This document shows, one piece after another, positions 40,311-50,834 of a stretch of 64,000 bases of DNA. How positions within the stretch are numbered: the stretch's first letter is position 1; the number at the start of each line of letters is the position of its first letter. The stretch spans positions 72,719,188 through 72,783,187 of the forward strand of contig CM035808.1 in the NCBI GenBank assembly GCA_020466095.1, in the 5' to 3' direction. The position numbers and the translations under genes are program-made. The stretch comes from Chlorops oryzae (taxonomy: Eukaryota; Arthropoda; Insecta; Diptera; Chloropidae). Under the pieces are notes generated by a model, which searched no databases, was not told where the DNA came from, and worked only from the letters and a program-made list of their open reading frames with translations.

Positions 40311-42455
40311 GTGATCTCCGTTGCTAAAAGGGAACTCTATAGTGTGTGGCTCTCTTCTAAAGACAGAAAATGGAGAGCAAAACAAAACGATATGATAAGT
40401 TTTGTTAAACAAACTTATTTTGCTGATTTAGATGAAGAAGATTTGAAAACAAAATTAAGCTGGTCTGGATCCAAAATTCAAAAAAAGTGGCATCAAAGCG
40501 GTAGGAGGAAAACTGCATTCGAAGAAACCAATGCGAATTGGTTAAATTCCTCCATCGATTTTAAAATTAGTGAGGCAGTAAGTACAGGAGTTTTTAATAT
40601 TAGCTTTAAAATAAACATATTTTATTTTAATTTCAATTATAGACATCTAATAATCAGATGAATCAACAACAACAACAACAACAACAAAGTGACAAGTTAC
40701 AGACATATGATGACGAGGTGAGCTTTGTGCAACTTTGTTTTTGTTTGATCTTAATGAAATTGTTTTTGGATGTAGCTACCGAGTACTAGCAAAGGAAGGC
40801 CACGAAAATCCTATGAAGACTCTGCTGAAAGATCGAAACGTAGAAAAGTAGGAGACTTAATAAAAGTTTCTTCTTCAGGGGAAATTCTGGCTGCGGCTGA
40901 AAAAATCAATAGGCAAGAACATATGGTAAATCGCTTGTCAGTTGCACGATCGCTGGCCTTATACTTTGACCTTCAACTTTATGTCCGTAAATATAATATT
41001 TTACGATCCGTAATGAAATCCATGAACAAAGATTGCCTTCCAAGCTACTAATCATTGCACAATGAAATGGAGCGTTTGCTACCAAAACCAATTATTTTGT
41101 CCGAGGTGTCTGCAGAGGTACCCTTACAAGCATTATTAGTGAGAACAGCTCAAAGCATATTGGACTCAATTGAAGTGACAAAAGAAGTCAATATTGTTTT
41201 CGAGTGCAAGTGGGGGTTCGACGGGAGTTCGGGCCACAGCAAATACAAACAAAAGTTTAGCGACGAAAGCAACACAGATGAGTTTATTTTCGTAGTTGCT
41301 ATGCTCCCGCTAAGAATGGTAGAAAGCAATACGAAAAACGAACTATGGGTCAACAAAAAGCCATCGTCTCCTCTCCTGTGTCGGCCTAATAAGTTTATCT
41401 TCATGAAAGAAAGTAGGGATCTAATTCATCGAACCGAGAAGGATATGTCTAGTCAAATAGACCACCTATCGTGCACAAAACTATCAGTGAATGGTTATGA
41501 AGTCACTATATCTTTTACACTTTATTTAACTATCATCGACGGTGCAGTGGTAAACATTTTATCAGAAAAAAATTCCACAAGTGCTTGTTATTTGTGTGGC
41601 TCCACTCCAAAGGTAATGAATTCGTTTCATGCTTTTCCTAAATCACTCGAAGATAAGCATAAAAAATATGGACTATCCACTCTCCATTGCTGGATAAAAT
41701 TTTTCGAGTGCATTTTGCATATTGCTTATAGACTCGATTTTAAGCGTTGGAGGGTACAAACAGATGAGGAAAAAACAACAATGCTCGAAACCAACGCAAG
41801 AGTTCATAAACAATTTAGAGAAGAACTAGGCTTGATAGTTGACAGAGTGAGAACAGGATATGGAACTTCTAATGACGGCAACACAGCAAGAAGCTTTTTC
41901 AACAACGTTGACGTTTCTGCAAAAGTTACGGGTGTTGATATTGATCTTATCGGCAAGTTCGCTCTCATTTTAAAAATGCTCTCATCTGGTAGGGCTATTA
42001 ATGTCGAAACGTTTGAAAAATTGTTAAAAGATGCATATGATATATACATAAAAAATTATTCCTGGTACTACATGCCAGTTACGGTACACAAGGTGCTATG
42101 TCATGGCATAAAAATAATTGAAAATTTTTCCCTGCCGATCGGTATGCTATCAGAAGATGCACTCGAAGCCCGACATAAAGATTTGCGAAAAGTAAGACTA
42201 CATAACGCTCGAAAATGTTCTAGGGAGGCAGCCAATAGCGATATGCTAAAATCTTTATTACTGTCTTCAGAGCCGACTATTGTTGAATTCAGAAAACTGA
42301 AGAAAAAAATTAAATGCTCCGACGAAGAAATCAAAGCTTATATTTTGCCGGATAAAACTGATGCCATCGATTCTGATAGCGATCTTGATATTGATTTCGA
42401 GCATTTGATATCGGAAGAATCAGACTGTTGTGCCTCCGATTCCGACGACATTTAA
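40311..42455 (+). pseudogene. Transib (RAG1-related) transposase, one nonsense codon
   Basis: Three visible exons: 40311-40577, 40643-40717 (25 codons, mostly Gln) and 40776-42455. Introns start GTAAGT and GTGAGC and end TATAG and TGTAG; all junctions keep phase 0. About 674 residues. The core matches Transib/RAG1 order: WGFDGSSGHSKYKQKF (first catalytic Asp), KKPSSPLLCRPNKFIF, IDGAVVNIL (second Asp region), CYLCGSTPK (zinc-binding Cys pair), LSTLHCWIKFFE, TSNDGNTARSFF, VHKVLCHGIKIIE, and LPIGMLSEDALEARHKD (the Glu). The C-terminus is acidic. A single in-frame TAA (41049-41051) sits where Gln is likely in CLPSY-x-SLHNEM. The true start is probably in an exon upstream of 40311, where a splice acceptor is visible. 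Confidence 0.85.
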
Positions 42456-42579
42456 CAAAAATAATTTTGTACAATTTTTCATTTTATTTTATTTCATTCG
42501 TTTTATGTATTAAATACAAAACTCACTAAATAATTCCACGATTAAAAGTAGCATGATTCGAAAAAAAAAATTTCTGTGG

Positions 42580-43680
42580 AGTAGGTAGTGGGTTAAAGGG
42601 GAATTTTGAAAATTTCTTAATCTCATCAAAAGAAATGTCCATGCCAAATTTCAAGAAGAATTAACACTCAAACATTTAATAATTTTGGAACAGCAGTGAT
42701 TATTGAATGAGCGTACGGGCGAAAGCGGTACAATTGTTTCGTTGAATTTTCATGCATTTTCACTGCATTGCAATTATCTTAAGTCGTCGTGCAGACCTAA
42801 AATTTTTTTGAATTGTGATAAATATATATTTTAAGTGTTGAAATCCATAAAAATTTTCTTTATTTTTTAATTAGCTAAAAAAAATTCTATATAAACAAGT
42901 GCACCATAAAAGTGCGCACTTTGAAGGGGCGTAGTTTCTGAAGGGGGCGTGGCACCAAAAAAAATATTTTGGGGTCTACATTTTTTTCCTGTAAATAATC
43001 TGTGTACTAAGTTTAAGCTTTCTAACTTTAAAACTGTGGAAATTAGAAAATCACTTTATATGGGAGGTGGGCGTGGCAGTTGGCGAAATTCTATGATTTT
43101 CTCAAAATTTCTTAATTTAGGCTATAGTAATACTCCAACCAAATTTCATTGCTCTACGACCACGCCTTCTATTTTTGGCCAAGAAATGTATGGAGTCGCG
43201 ACACTGTGCGTCTGTCCGTCCGTCTCTGATCGGATCGCCTCCGGATCGGCTGCACCAACAAAGTCGAAATTTGGCACACAGGTATATCGGGAACCGAGTA
43301 TGATCCTAAGTAAAAATGGGAGACATTTGCCCACTGCCACGCCCACAAATGCATTAAACGTGTTTTCAGTAAAATGGTTGTAACTTGCGAACCACTGAAC
43401 ACATTTCATTGGTATTTGGTGTACTGGTAAACTACGAAAAGGGACATATCCTGGAAAAAATGGCCGCCGTCCTCCTCGATCCACGCCCTCAAATAAGGGT
43501 TTATCGTGACTTGTGAAGTTTAAGGCGTAGAAGCTTCAAACTCGCAACATAGGTTGACCAAGGCGAATGAAAGGTGTCGAAAAAAATTTGAGTGCCCGCC
43601 CACTGCCACGCTCACAAATAGAGATTTTTCGTTGAGATTTATATAAATATGTATGAAAAACAGACTAAGTAACCCCAATT
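42580..43680. repeat. Dispersed repeat region
   Basis: No gene. It carries CACGCCC / GGGCGTGG words at several points, GCGTCTGTCCGTCCGTCTCTG at ~43208, and AATTTGGCACACAGGTATATCGGG, typical of the fly dispersed repeat also seen at 6170-7065. Boundaries unclear. Confidence 0.45.
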
Positions 43681-44979
43681 TAGTTCTATCAACGTTTTTT
43701 GATAAATAGTTTTATTTATAACGTGCTTGGCACATATACCAAAACTAGTGAAGAATATTATATCGGATATCTGCAGATTCCAAAATGTTTGATGAATAAG
43801 TTAAAGCTTGCATTTTTTTATAGAAGCTGAAACTTCGAATTTTTCAAATCTAAGAATGTTGCTTTACAGATAGTCCAATCTCGGAGAATCTGGCTTGTAA
43901 AGTCCCTAGGACTTTTCCTTAATACATATTTTTTCAGCTTCCTCCATTAAAATTGTCTAATAAATAACTGCTTATTTGGCAAAACCCTCATGTTTTAACA
44001 AACTAAGTATTTTTGAAAAAATTCAAGTTATTGGTTTAAGCTGATATCTTTTGTTAAAACTTAAAACTTATGTAGCACTTTAAGATGCAAATTTTTGGGT
44101 GAGTATCGTATTAAAACATTCATTAATTTTCCAAAATCATTGGTATTATTCAAGCAGGATCGGAAATTGCTAGGTGCAGACTTTGCGCGCGCAAAATTTG
44201 TAATATTGCTTGAACGACCCTTATGCAAAGCGTGTGTAAAGATTATGCGAAAAAAGCTGGTTTCGATGTTTACTGTGGTGAAAGAAGAAGAAGCGAATAT
44301 CGCGCGTATTTTGCGCATCACAGTAGGCGTGCAAAGTTTCCGAGGCTGCGGAAACTATTTTTCATACAAAATAATTTGTGAGCTCGCCAAATTTCCGAGG
44401 GCTCAAATTATGCGTACTTGCTTGAATACCACTATTATTAAAAAATAATCTACACAATTAAGTTCCAATATTGTAGAAGAATATGTCATGCTCAGTTTTG
44501 CCAGATCTTGAAATGGACTTTTGGCCAACGGCACTTGGTCGCTGGCCCACCGTGCAATGGTGGAACTCGATCTCTTCCTTTCAAATTGGATTTTTATATT
44601 TTAGAATTGGCTTATACCTGGCTGTTCACTTGTAGACTGGTCCAGATTGTCACCATCTTGTGTAATTTTCCTACTGGGAAGAAGTGATTTTTCCCTACAA
44701 AAATGTTGATTAAGCCCAGCTTTTAACTGGTTTCTGCCGCGACTATTGGACGATGGACTCTGGCTGATTGGCATCACTTTTGGGCAGAGCAGCTAGCAGC
44801 TGCATAGATCGAGTGTCTCTTTCTTTTGTTCCTAGAAGTTGGGCGACAACAAATAATATACGTATGCCCGTACGCATATTTGCTATGCTTATCTTTATTT
44901 TGTGTTCCAAACACACAATTTACTGCTGGAGCAGCAAAGAAACACTGTAGTCCTCCTTGCAGAATACTTTTGAGCTTTG
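43681..44979. other. No firmly supported gene
   Basis: AT-rich sequence left of the BEL/Pao element; apart from the doubtful frame at 44095-44448 nothing is recognisable. The 5-bp target CTCAT (44980-44984) marks its right edge. Confidence 0.4.
44095..44448 (+). CDS. Unrecognised 117-codon ORF
   Basis: An open frame starting MGEYRIKTFINFPKSL with Cys/Lys-rich middle (LLERPLCKACVKIMRKK). I recognise no family, repeat link or neighbour relation, and it could be chance in TE-derived DNA. Confidence 0.15.
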   Translation: MGEYRIKTFINFPKSLVLFKQDRKLLGADFARAKFVILLERPLCKACVKIMRKKLVSMFTVVKEEEANIARILRITVGVQSFRGCGNYFSYKIICELAKFPRAQIMRTCLNTTIIKK

Positions 44980-44984
44980 CTCAT

Positions 44985-45573
44985 TGTTCGTTCTTCACCG
45001 CAGCTACCGCCGTTCGATAGCCGAGCCCTTAGAGTTAGGCGAGAATCGAACTAATCAAATACCTTTTTGTCCAACAGCACTAGATCGAGCGACGACGACG
45101 ACTTGTGTTAGAATCGATGTGGTGCTCGCTCTTAAAACGGTCGTAAAATTTTATTGGTCGCGCTAAAAACCCGTCTCGATCGCGAACCGCCAAAAACATC
45201 CAAATTAAAAAGATTTGAGAAAAAAAAAAGAAGAAAAGAATTTAAAATTAAGAAAAAAAAAGTGTTTATTATAGTTGGACTATATTTAAAGAGCCAGAGC
45301 AAAGGCATAGAAACGTAGAAATAAAAGGAAAAACAAAAAAAAAAAAAAGGAAAAGGAAAAGATACAGTGAACTAATTTAGTTTAATCAAAAATCGCCAAG
45401 AAGCCAAATGTTTATTTAGTTTTTTTTTTATTTCGAGAATAAAATCTAATCAGACCGCGCCGCGTAATCGACAGACTCTCCGCTCTCCAAATCTACCCGC
45501 ACAGTCGTCACAGCCGCCAGCGCAGTCCGGAAAACAAAGGTACGTCCGTTTCTCAATCTTTCTCACCTCAACA
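44985..45573 (+). repeat. 5' LTR of BEL/Pao 1
   Basis: 589 bp, starts TGTTCGTTCTTCACC and ends CTCACCTCAACA. It contains purine-rich A/G runs (45200-45365) and an AATAAA signal (~45440). Confidence 0.88.
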
Positions 45574-45575
45574 TT

Positions 45576-45593
45576 TGGCGATCCCGTGCCAGG
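45576..45593 (+). other. Primer-binding site of BEL/Pao 1
   Basis: TGGCGATCCCGTGCCAGG, two bases after the LTR end. The tRNA is not assigned. The leader 45594-46642 (~1.05 kb) shows no gene. Confidence 0.6.
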
Positions 45594-46642
45594 AGCCTGG
45601 AATCGGCTCCGGTGGACCAATCTTAGTAGGAATCGGGAAAGTAGGCCACGTGTGTGTCACCCTTTACCGCTATTTGCCCTCCAGAAAAGTCAAGGGCAAC
45701 ACGATCCAATCACGTGACACACATCGCCGTTTCGACTCATCCTTTCTCTTCATATTCGCATCATCTATCTCGCTCGCACATCCGTGTTGCCTTTGGTGGT
45801 GGTTTTTGAGCACAGTCGATATTGCAAAACAACCAGCACATAGCGGCTTGGCAAGCTGCATTTGGGTTTCTCGTTCCCTCTGAGAACGAATTGCGGTTTT
45901 TTTTCTTCGTTTCGTCTTTTCTTTTATTGCGTTGGGATTTCGCTTGCGGAACACGCATAGAAATCGTTTGAGTTTTTTTCCATTGCAAGTCCATACGAAT
46001 TCAAGGCTAGCAGACAGCGAGTTAAGCAATCTGTATAACACATCGAGCTTACGTGCATTGTGTTGCGTAGGTCAGTTCTAACGCTGTGCGTTGCATCGAA
46101 CTTCGAACTAGAAGTTGATCGCATCGACTGTTCGAACAAACGTGTGTGACCGCAATTCGAACACCAGGTTTCATACACGTTCAGTCTCTCTGCCTGCGCT
46201 CTGTCCGCGCTCTGCTTTCGATTTGATGCATAATCGGAACTTTGCAAACTGGTTGGAAAAACAAACTTTTAATAAATCGAACGCATCGAATTCTATTTAT
46301 ATTTCATTGATAATCATTATACGATTTGGTTTTCTTTAATTGAATTTGGGGTTGCAGGAAATTTGTGGAGTGTTGCGAAGGTTAAGGTAAACAAATTTGA
46401 GGTACGCTACGGTAGGCATTGGTCGCCTATACGCACTGCGGTTGCCGTTTTATAACTTGTATTGTTCCTTTTCGGCCGAGGTTTTTATCTCTTTTTCATA
46501 AACAGGCATCCAGTTCACTTCTAAAGCCGGCGATAATTTAAGTTTGCTCTCATTTTTCCGGTGAATTGATCGAGCTTGCAGTGAATTCTTCGGACAATTA
46601 TCTTGTCAGAATCGGGTTTCGTGATCAACATCCGTAAACAAT

Positions 46643-47704
46643 ATGGATCCCTTACGGCATTTTAACTCCGCGGTTGCTGAACTCAAGAACATGTGTGATG
46701 CAGCTATGAACAGCGATCCGATGAATCAAAGCGAGCAATTGCTGGAGCTTAAAATCGAACAACTGGTGTACGATTGGAATGAAGTGCGTCAAACGTATCG
46801 AGCAGCGGTCGAGAAAGACGCCTGGAGTCCGGATGCGGCCGATTCTGCTGAAATTAGTTATCACGAGTGTCGCGATCTTCAGATGATAGCCAGAGCCAGG
46901 CTTCAGGAGATGCTACGAGAAATCACCCCCCAACATCCACCGCTGTCGAGCACTCGGGCGACCCCTCCACCTAACGACTTTCATGGAGAAGACAATTTCA
47001 TCAGGGTACCACCGTGTGATACTGAAGTTTTTGCTGGTGGCTATAGTGAATGGCCAGCATTTCGAGACATGTTCACCGCGGTTTACGTCAATCACCCTCT
47101 GCTGCCACCAGTGCAAAAGTTATACCATCTTCGCAGCAAGACGACGGGAGCAGCGGGTGCTATCGTTAAAGGCTATCCGCTGTGTAGCGACAACTTTACG
47201 AATGCGTGGGAGGCTCTTAAGGCGCGATATGAGAACAAACGCATCCTCGTCGATCATCAATTAAAAAATTTATTCGACCTGCCTGCTATCCAAGATGAAA
47301 CGCCGGAAGGAATCCTGCGCATAGAAACAACCGTCAACGATTGCCTCAAGATGCTGAAGAGTCATGGAGTCGTGGATATTTTGGATGCCCTGCTCGTTCA
47401 TTTCTGTTCCAGGCGTCTTCCGGCGCAAACGATCGCACATTGGGAACAGTCATTGGCGTCACATCGAGAGGGGCCAACGTGGCCACAAATGAATGCCTTT
47501 TTGACTAAGCGATATGAAGTTGTTGAACGCCTTTCCAGCTTTAATACATTGGAGGCTCCCCATCCCGCTGTAAAACCGGAAGTGCCTTCGACGAACGTCT
47601 CCGACGAGCCATCCGGCGCAGGCTTCCGCGCCACCGAAGACTTCGAATTTTGTAACCGCCGACGGATCATCCACTTCGCAAGCACATGCGCACGTATCGA
47701 TTAG
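46643..47704 (+). CDS. BEL/Pao Gag, truncated before the zinc knuckles
   Basis: 353 codons from ATG 46643 (MDPLRHFNSAVAEL). An N-terminal helical region, a proline-rich linker (~95-115), then the BEL/Pao capsid domain (DUF1759 type): FAGGYSEWPAFRDMF, LPPVQKLYHLRSKTTGAA, WEALKARYENKRILVDHQL and LDALLVHFCSRRLP. The CCHC region expected next is reduced to FCNRRRIIHFASTCARID and the frame ends, so a deletion or frameshift has removed the nucleocapsid and broken the gag-pol join. In BEL/Pao elements gag and pol are normally one frame. The capsid part itself is unbroken. Confidence 0.85.
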   Translation: MDPLRHFNSAVAELKNMCDAAMNSDPMNQSEQLLELKIEQLVYDWNEVRQTYRAAVEKDAWSPDAADSAEISYHECRDLQMIARARLQEMLREITPQHPPLSSTRATPPPNDFHGEDNFIRVPPCDTEVFAGGYSEWPAFRDMFTAVYVNHPLLPPVQKLYHLRSKTTGAAGAIVKGYPLCSDNFTNAWEALKARYENKRILVDHQLKNLFDLPAIQDETPEGILRIETTVNDCLKMLKSHGVVDILDALLVHFCSRRLPAQTIAHWEQSLASHREGPTWPQMNAFLTKRYEVVERLSSFNTLEAPHPAVKPEVPSTNVSDEPSGAGFRATEDFEFCNRRRIIHFASTCARID

Positions 47705-47720
47705 CCAGACGCAAGTACTG

Positions 47721-48899
47721 TTGCCGACCGCGCTCACACACATATTGCATCAAGGAGAGCGCTTTTTAGTGCGAGCCCTTCTCGACCAAGGATCTCAAAG
47801 GACGTTTATTACGGAACGGATGCAGCTCCAATTGAATCTTCCAACCACACCGAAAATATGCAACGTATCCAGCATGGGCGGCCAATGCACTCAAGTTGCG
47901 AAAAAGGTATGCTCCATCCTGTTCGCATCGCCCCGTTCTACGTTCGAGGATCAGATCGACGCCGTGGTGTTACCAAAGTTGACAAATTGGCTTCCAGCCA
48001 AACGGGTCTCCAACATGGATCCCCAAGAGTTTTCATCGCTTGAGCTCGCCGACCCCCACTTCATGAATCCAGGCCGCATCGATATGGTCATCGGCTCCGA
48101 TATTATGCCTAAGTTACTACGACCTGGAGTCAAAATGAATGTCGGAGGGAGTCTCGTAGCACAAAAATCAGTGTTCGGGTGGTATTTGAGTGGGCCCATC
48201 GCCAGCGAATCCACCGAAGCGTTTACGACGCAGGTCTCCTCCGGAGACACCCATGAGTCGCTCTCCGAGCTACTCAAATCGTTTTGGGAACAAGAAGAGG
48301 TTCCACACTCCCCTTCGCCTCTTTCAGAGGATGTTTATTGTGAAGAGCTTTATGCTCAGACCACCGTTAAAAATTCCGAAGGTAGATATGTCGTACGTCT
48401 ACCATTTAAGATCGAATTTTCTAAAGCCGCTCCTTGCTTGGACTCTTCGCGATTTGGAGCGCTGACGCAATACAGCAGCTTGAAAAAAATGCTCGCACGG
48501 CAGCCACTTATGCGCGACACCTTTAATTCAGTGATCAAGCCCGAGAGTACATCCACGAAGATACGAATCGTTTTCAACGCTATCGAAAAGACCTCTTCCT
48601 CCTTATCGCTGAACGATGTGGTTTATGTTGGAGCGGTGCTGCAAGCGTATCTGGCCCTTCGTATGATCAGCTGTGCATTCGTCATCCAGCCGTTCGATCC
48701 AGGAGGATTTTCCTCCTGGATTTTCGCTATCGAGGTGTCGACGCGAGTTTTCCACTTCACGCCGCTGCTCCTGATCGCAACACCTCCCCCTCCCCCTTTT
48801 CATTTAGTTCACTATCTTCTCAACAATATCGCCTCCGTCTTCTCCTACCAACGTCGCCAAGGCCCAAACCAATCGTCTAGCAGACGCGAACTGGATTGA
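47721..48899 (+). pseudogene. BEL/Pao Pol remnant: protease and RT start
   Basis: Frame shifted relative to gag. Aspartic protease with ALLDQGSQRTFI (active Asp in DQGS, a BEL/Pao form) and the DUF1758 region (LTNWLPAKRV, LADPHFMNPGRIDMVIGSD, QKSVFGWYLSG). The RT fingers follow: EGRYVVRLPF, then an in-frame deletion directly into VIKPESTSTKIRIVFNA and SLSLNDVVYVG, where ~40 residues are missing. After LQAYLAL the frame is unrelated to RT, so catalytic RT, RNase H and integrase are absent. It stops at 48899, 32 bp before the 3' LTR. Confidence 0.83.
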
Positions 48900-48931
48900 G
48901 AAATTTATTGCGTAGCGCAAGGCGGGCAGTA

Positions 48932-49532
48932 TGTTCGTTCTTCACCACAGCTACCGCCGTTCGATAGCCGAGCCCTTAGAGTTAGGCGAGAATCGAACTA
49001 ATCAAATACCTTTTTGTCCAACAGCACTAGATCAAGCGACGACGACGAATTGTGTTAGAATCGATGTGGTGCTCGCTCTTAAAACGGTCGTAAAATTTTA
49101 TTGGTCGCGCTAAAAACCCGTCTCGATCGCGAACCGCCAAAAACATCCAAATTAAAAAGATTTGAGAAAAAAAAAAGAAGAAAAGAATTTAAAATTAAGA
49201 AAAAAAAAAGTGTTTTTTATAGTTGGACTATATTTAAAGAGCCAGAGAAAAGGCATAGAAACGTAGAAATAAAAGGAAAAACAAAAAAAAAAAAAAAAAA
49301 AAAAAAAGGAAAAGGAAAAGATACAGTGAACTAATTTAGTTTAATCAAAAATCGCCAAGAAGCCAAATGTTTATTTAGTTTTTTTTTTATTTCGAGAATA
49401 AAATCTAATCAGACCGCGCCGCGTATTCGACAGACTCTCCGCTCTCCAAATCTACCCACACAGTCGTCACAGCCGCCAGCGCAGTCCGGAAAACAAAGGT
49501 ACGTCCGTTTCTCAATCTCCCTCACCTCAACA
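48932..49532 (+). repeat. 3' LTR of BEL/Pao 1
   Basis: 601 bp, partner of the 5' LTR; the length difference is mainly an expanded A-run (~49283-49307). Confidence 0.88.
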
Positions 49533-49694
49533 CTCATATTAATGAAGGATGCACGATATACGAATTTAGCAGAACGATTTAGGTTTCCATTGCCCAGTGT
49601 CCTTGAAATATCCTTGAACCCCCTTTCTATTAAGCCCTTTTTCAAAAGTTTATATCTTAATAATTATTTGAAAGAAAGATCAACGTAATGGATA

Positions 49695-50673
49695 GGGGAG
49701 AGGTGTGTACCTTGGTCCGGATTTCACATTTTTCAATCTAGAGAATTTTGCAGGATGTTTTCTTTAGTTTTTCTTTCCTATAAGTTCTCTCATATCCTTC
49801 CGACAATAAATGACGAGTCATTTATTTTTCTCCTCCTTACCAATAAATAGAAAAACTACTTTTACCATACCAACCCAAAACGCTTCAAGGTACACCATGC
49901 AAGTGTACCATGGTCCTTTGGTATGTGTACCTTGGACCGCATAAAATAAAATGAGTAAATTCGTAGCAAGTATGTAAGATATTAAAAATGCTCGTTTATT
50001 TGCATATGTCATATTGTTTAAAACGGAATGTATTTAAGTCTTCCTTTTTTCTCGGCGCAAAAGGCTTAAGATGGATGAATCATTTTCTACGCTTAAATCA
50101 GGCTCTATAAATCATCTTTAAATTGAATCTTTTTTTTTCGAAACTCTTTTCGGTATGGTTTTTCGTTATCTTTCGTTATTTTCTAAAGAAAAGAGAGAAA
50201 ATTTTCTAAATTCGATCAAAATAAGAAACAGCAAGCTAATATTCATCTAAAATTTGTACCTTAGACCGGTCCAAGGTACACTTGTAAGCATATGTCCGAG
50301 GTACACCTTCCTGTTGTTTTAAAAAATATCATCTAAAAATTAATATTTTGGAATCAAAACAAAAGAAGAACTCATGCTATGTTTTGAAAATAAGTTACAT
50401 TTTTATGATTTATTTGTAGAATTCGAAAATTTCGATTGAGTTGTGCACCAAAGCTTTTGCATTCGCCTTAACAAAAATACTTTTTGGCAGAAAAATTTTT
50501 TTTTCGCCTTTTTCCACTTGTCTGTATAGCTTGACACTATACAGCAAACTTAAGTCAAATAGCAGCGTGAGTGGAACATTCCATAGAAGAACATTTGCAT
50601 GTATATGCAGTGGTTGAGCGGGAATCTACACTCGGACCGAGGTACAATCGGTCCAAGGTACACACCTCTCCCC
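49695..50673. mobile_element. 979-bp TIR element with TA duplication
   Basis: Ends GGGGAGAGGTGTGTACCTTGG on both sides as inverted repeats (25 bp, one mismatch), flanked by TA (49693-49694 and 50674-50675). The motif GTACCTTGGACCG or its inverse recurs inside (about 49890-49942, 50258-50305 and 50634-50665), like subterminal transposase sites. No coding frame. The TA target suggests Tc1/mariner-type mobilisation, but the family is unassigned. Confidence 0.8.
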
Positions 50674-50834
50674 TACAGAGATTTTTTTTTTCTTAAAAAT
50701 TAAAATAATTGAAATTTTTAATGTGTATTCCCGTTTTTGTCCAACTTTCTACCTATATTAAAAGCAGGCCTTTGAATATTATTTTTACTCAAAAAAGTTT
50801 ATGAAAATTTAAATCTAGCATTTTGATATATTAA

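Larger units (their letters stand above)
44985..49532 (+). mobile_element. BEL/Pao element 1, internally deleted
   Basis: A 4.5-kb LTR retrotransposon with LTRs at 44985-45573 and 48932-49532 (TGTTCG...CAACA), flanked by the 5-bp direct duplication CTCAT (44980-44984 and 49533-49537), the size used by BEL/Pao. Primer site at 45576, gag at 46643, a truncated pol, and a polypurine-like tract (CAAGGCGGGCAG, ~48918) before the 3' LTR. Most of RT, all of RNase H and integrase are missing. The LTRs differ at about ten places by eye, mostly near A-runs. Confidence 0.92.

Noticed and set aside
39930..42760. CACTAAG / CAGTG words near the Transib gene as RSS-like termini
   Set aside because: No pair in inverted orientation with matching extension or 5-bp duplication could be found by eye.
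44768..45166. Overlapping plus ORFs at the start of the BEL/Pao 5' LTR
   Set aside because: They cross the LTR boundary from unrelated flank; part recurs in the 3' LTR simply as LTR sequence.
46638..48899. Treating BEL/Pao element 1 as a host gene
   Set aside because: LTRs, target duplications and DUF1759/DUF1758-type domains show it is a retrotransposon.
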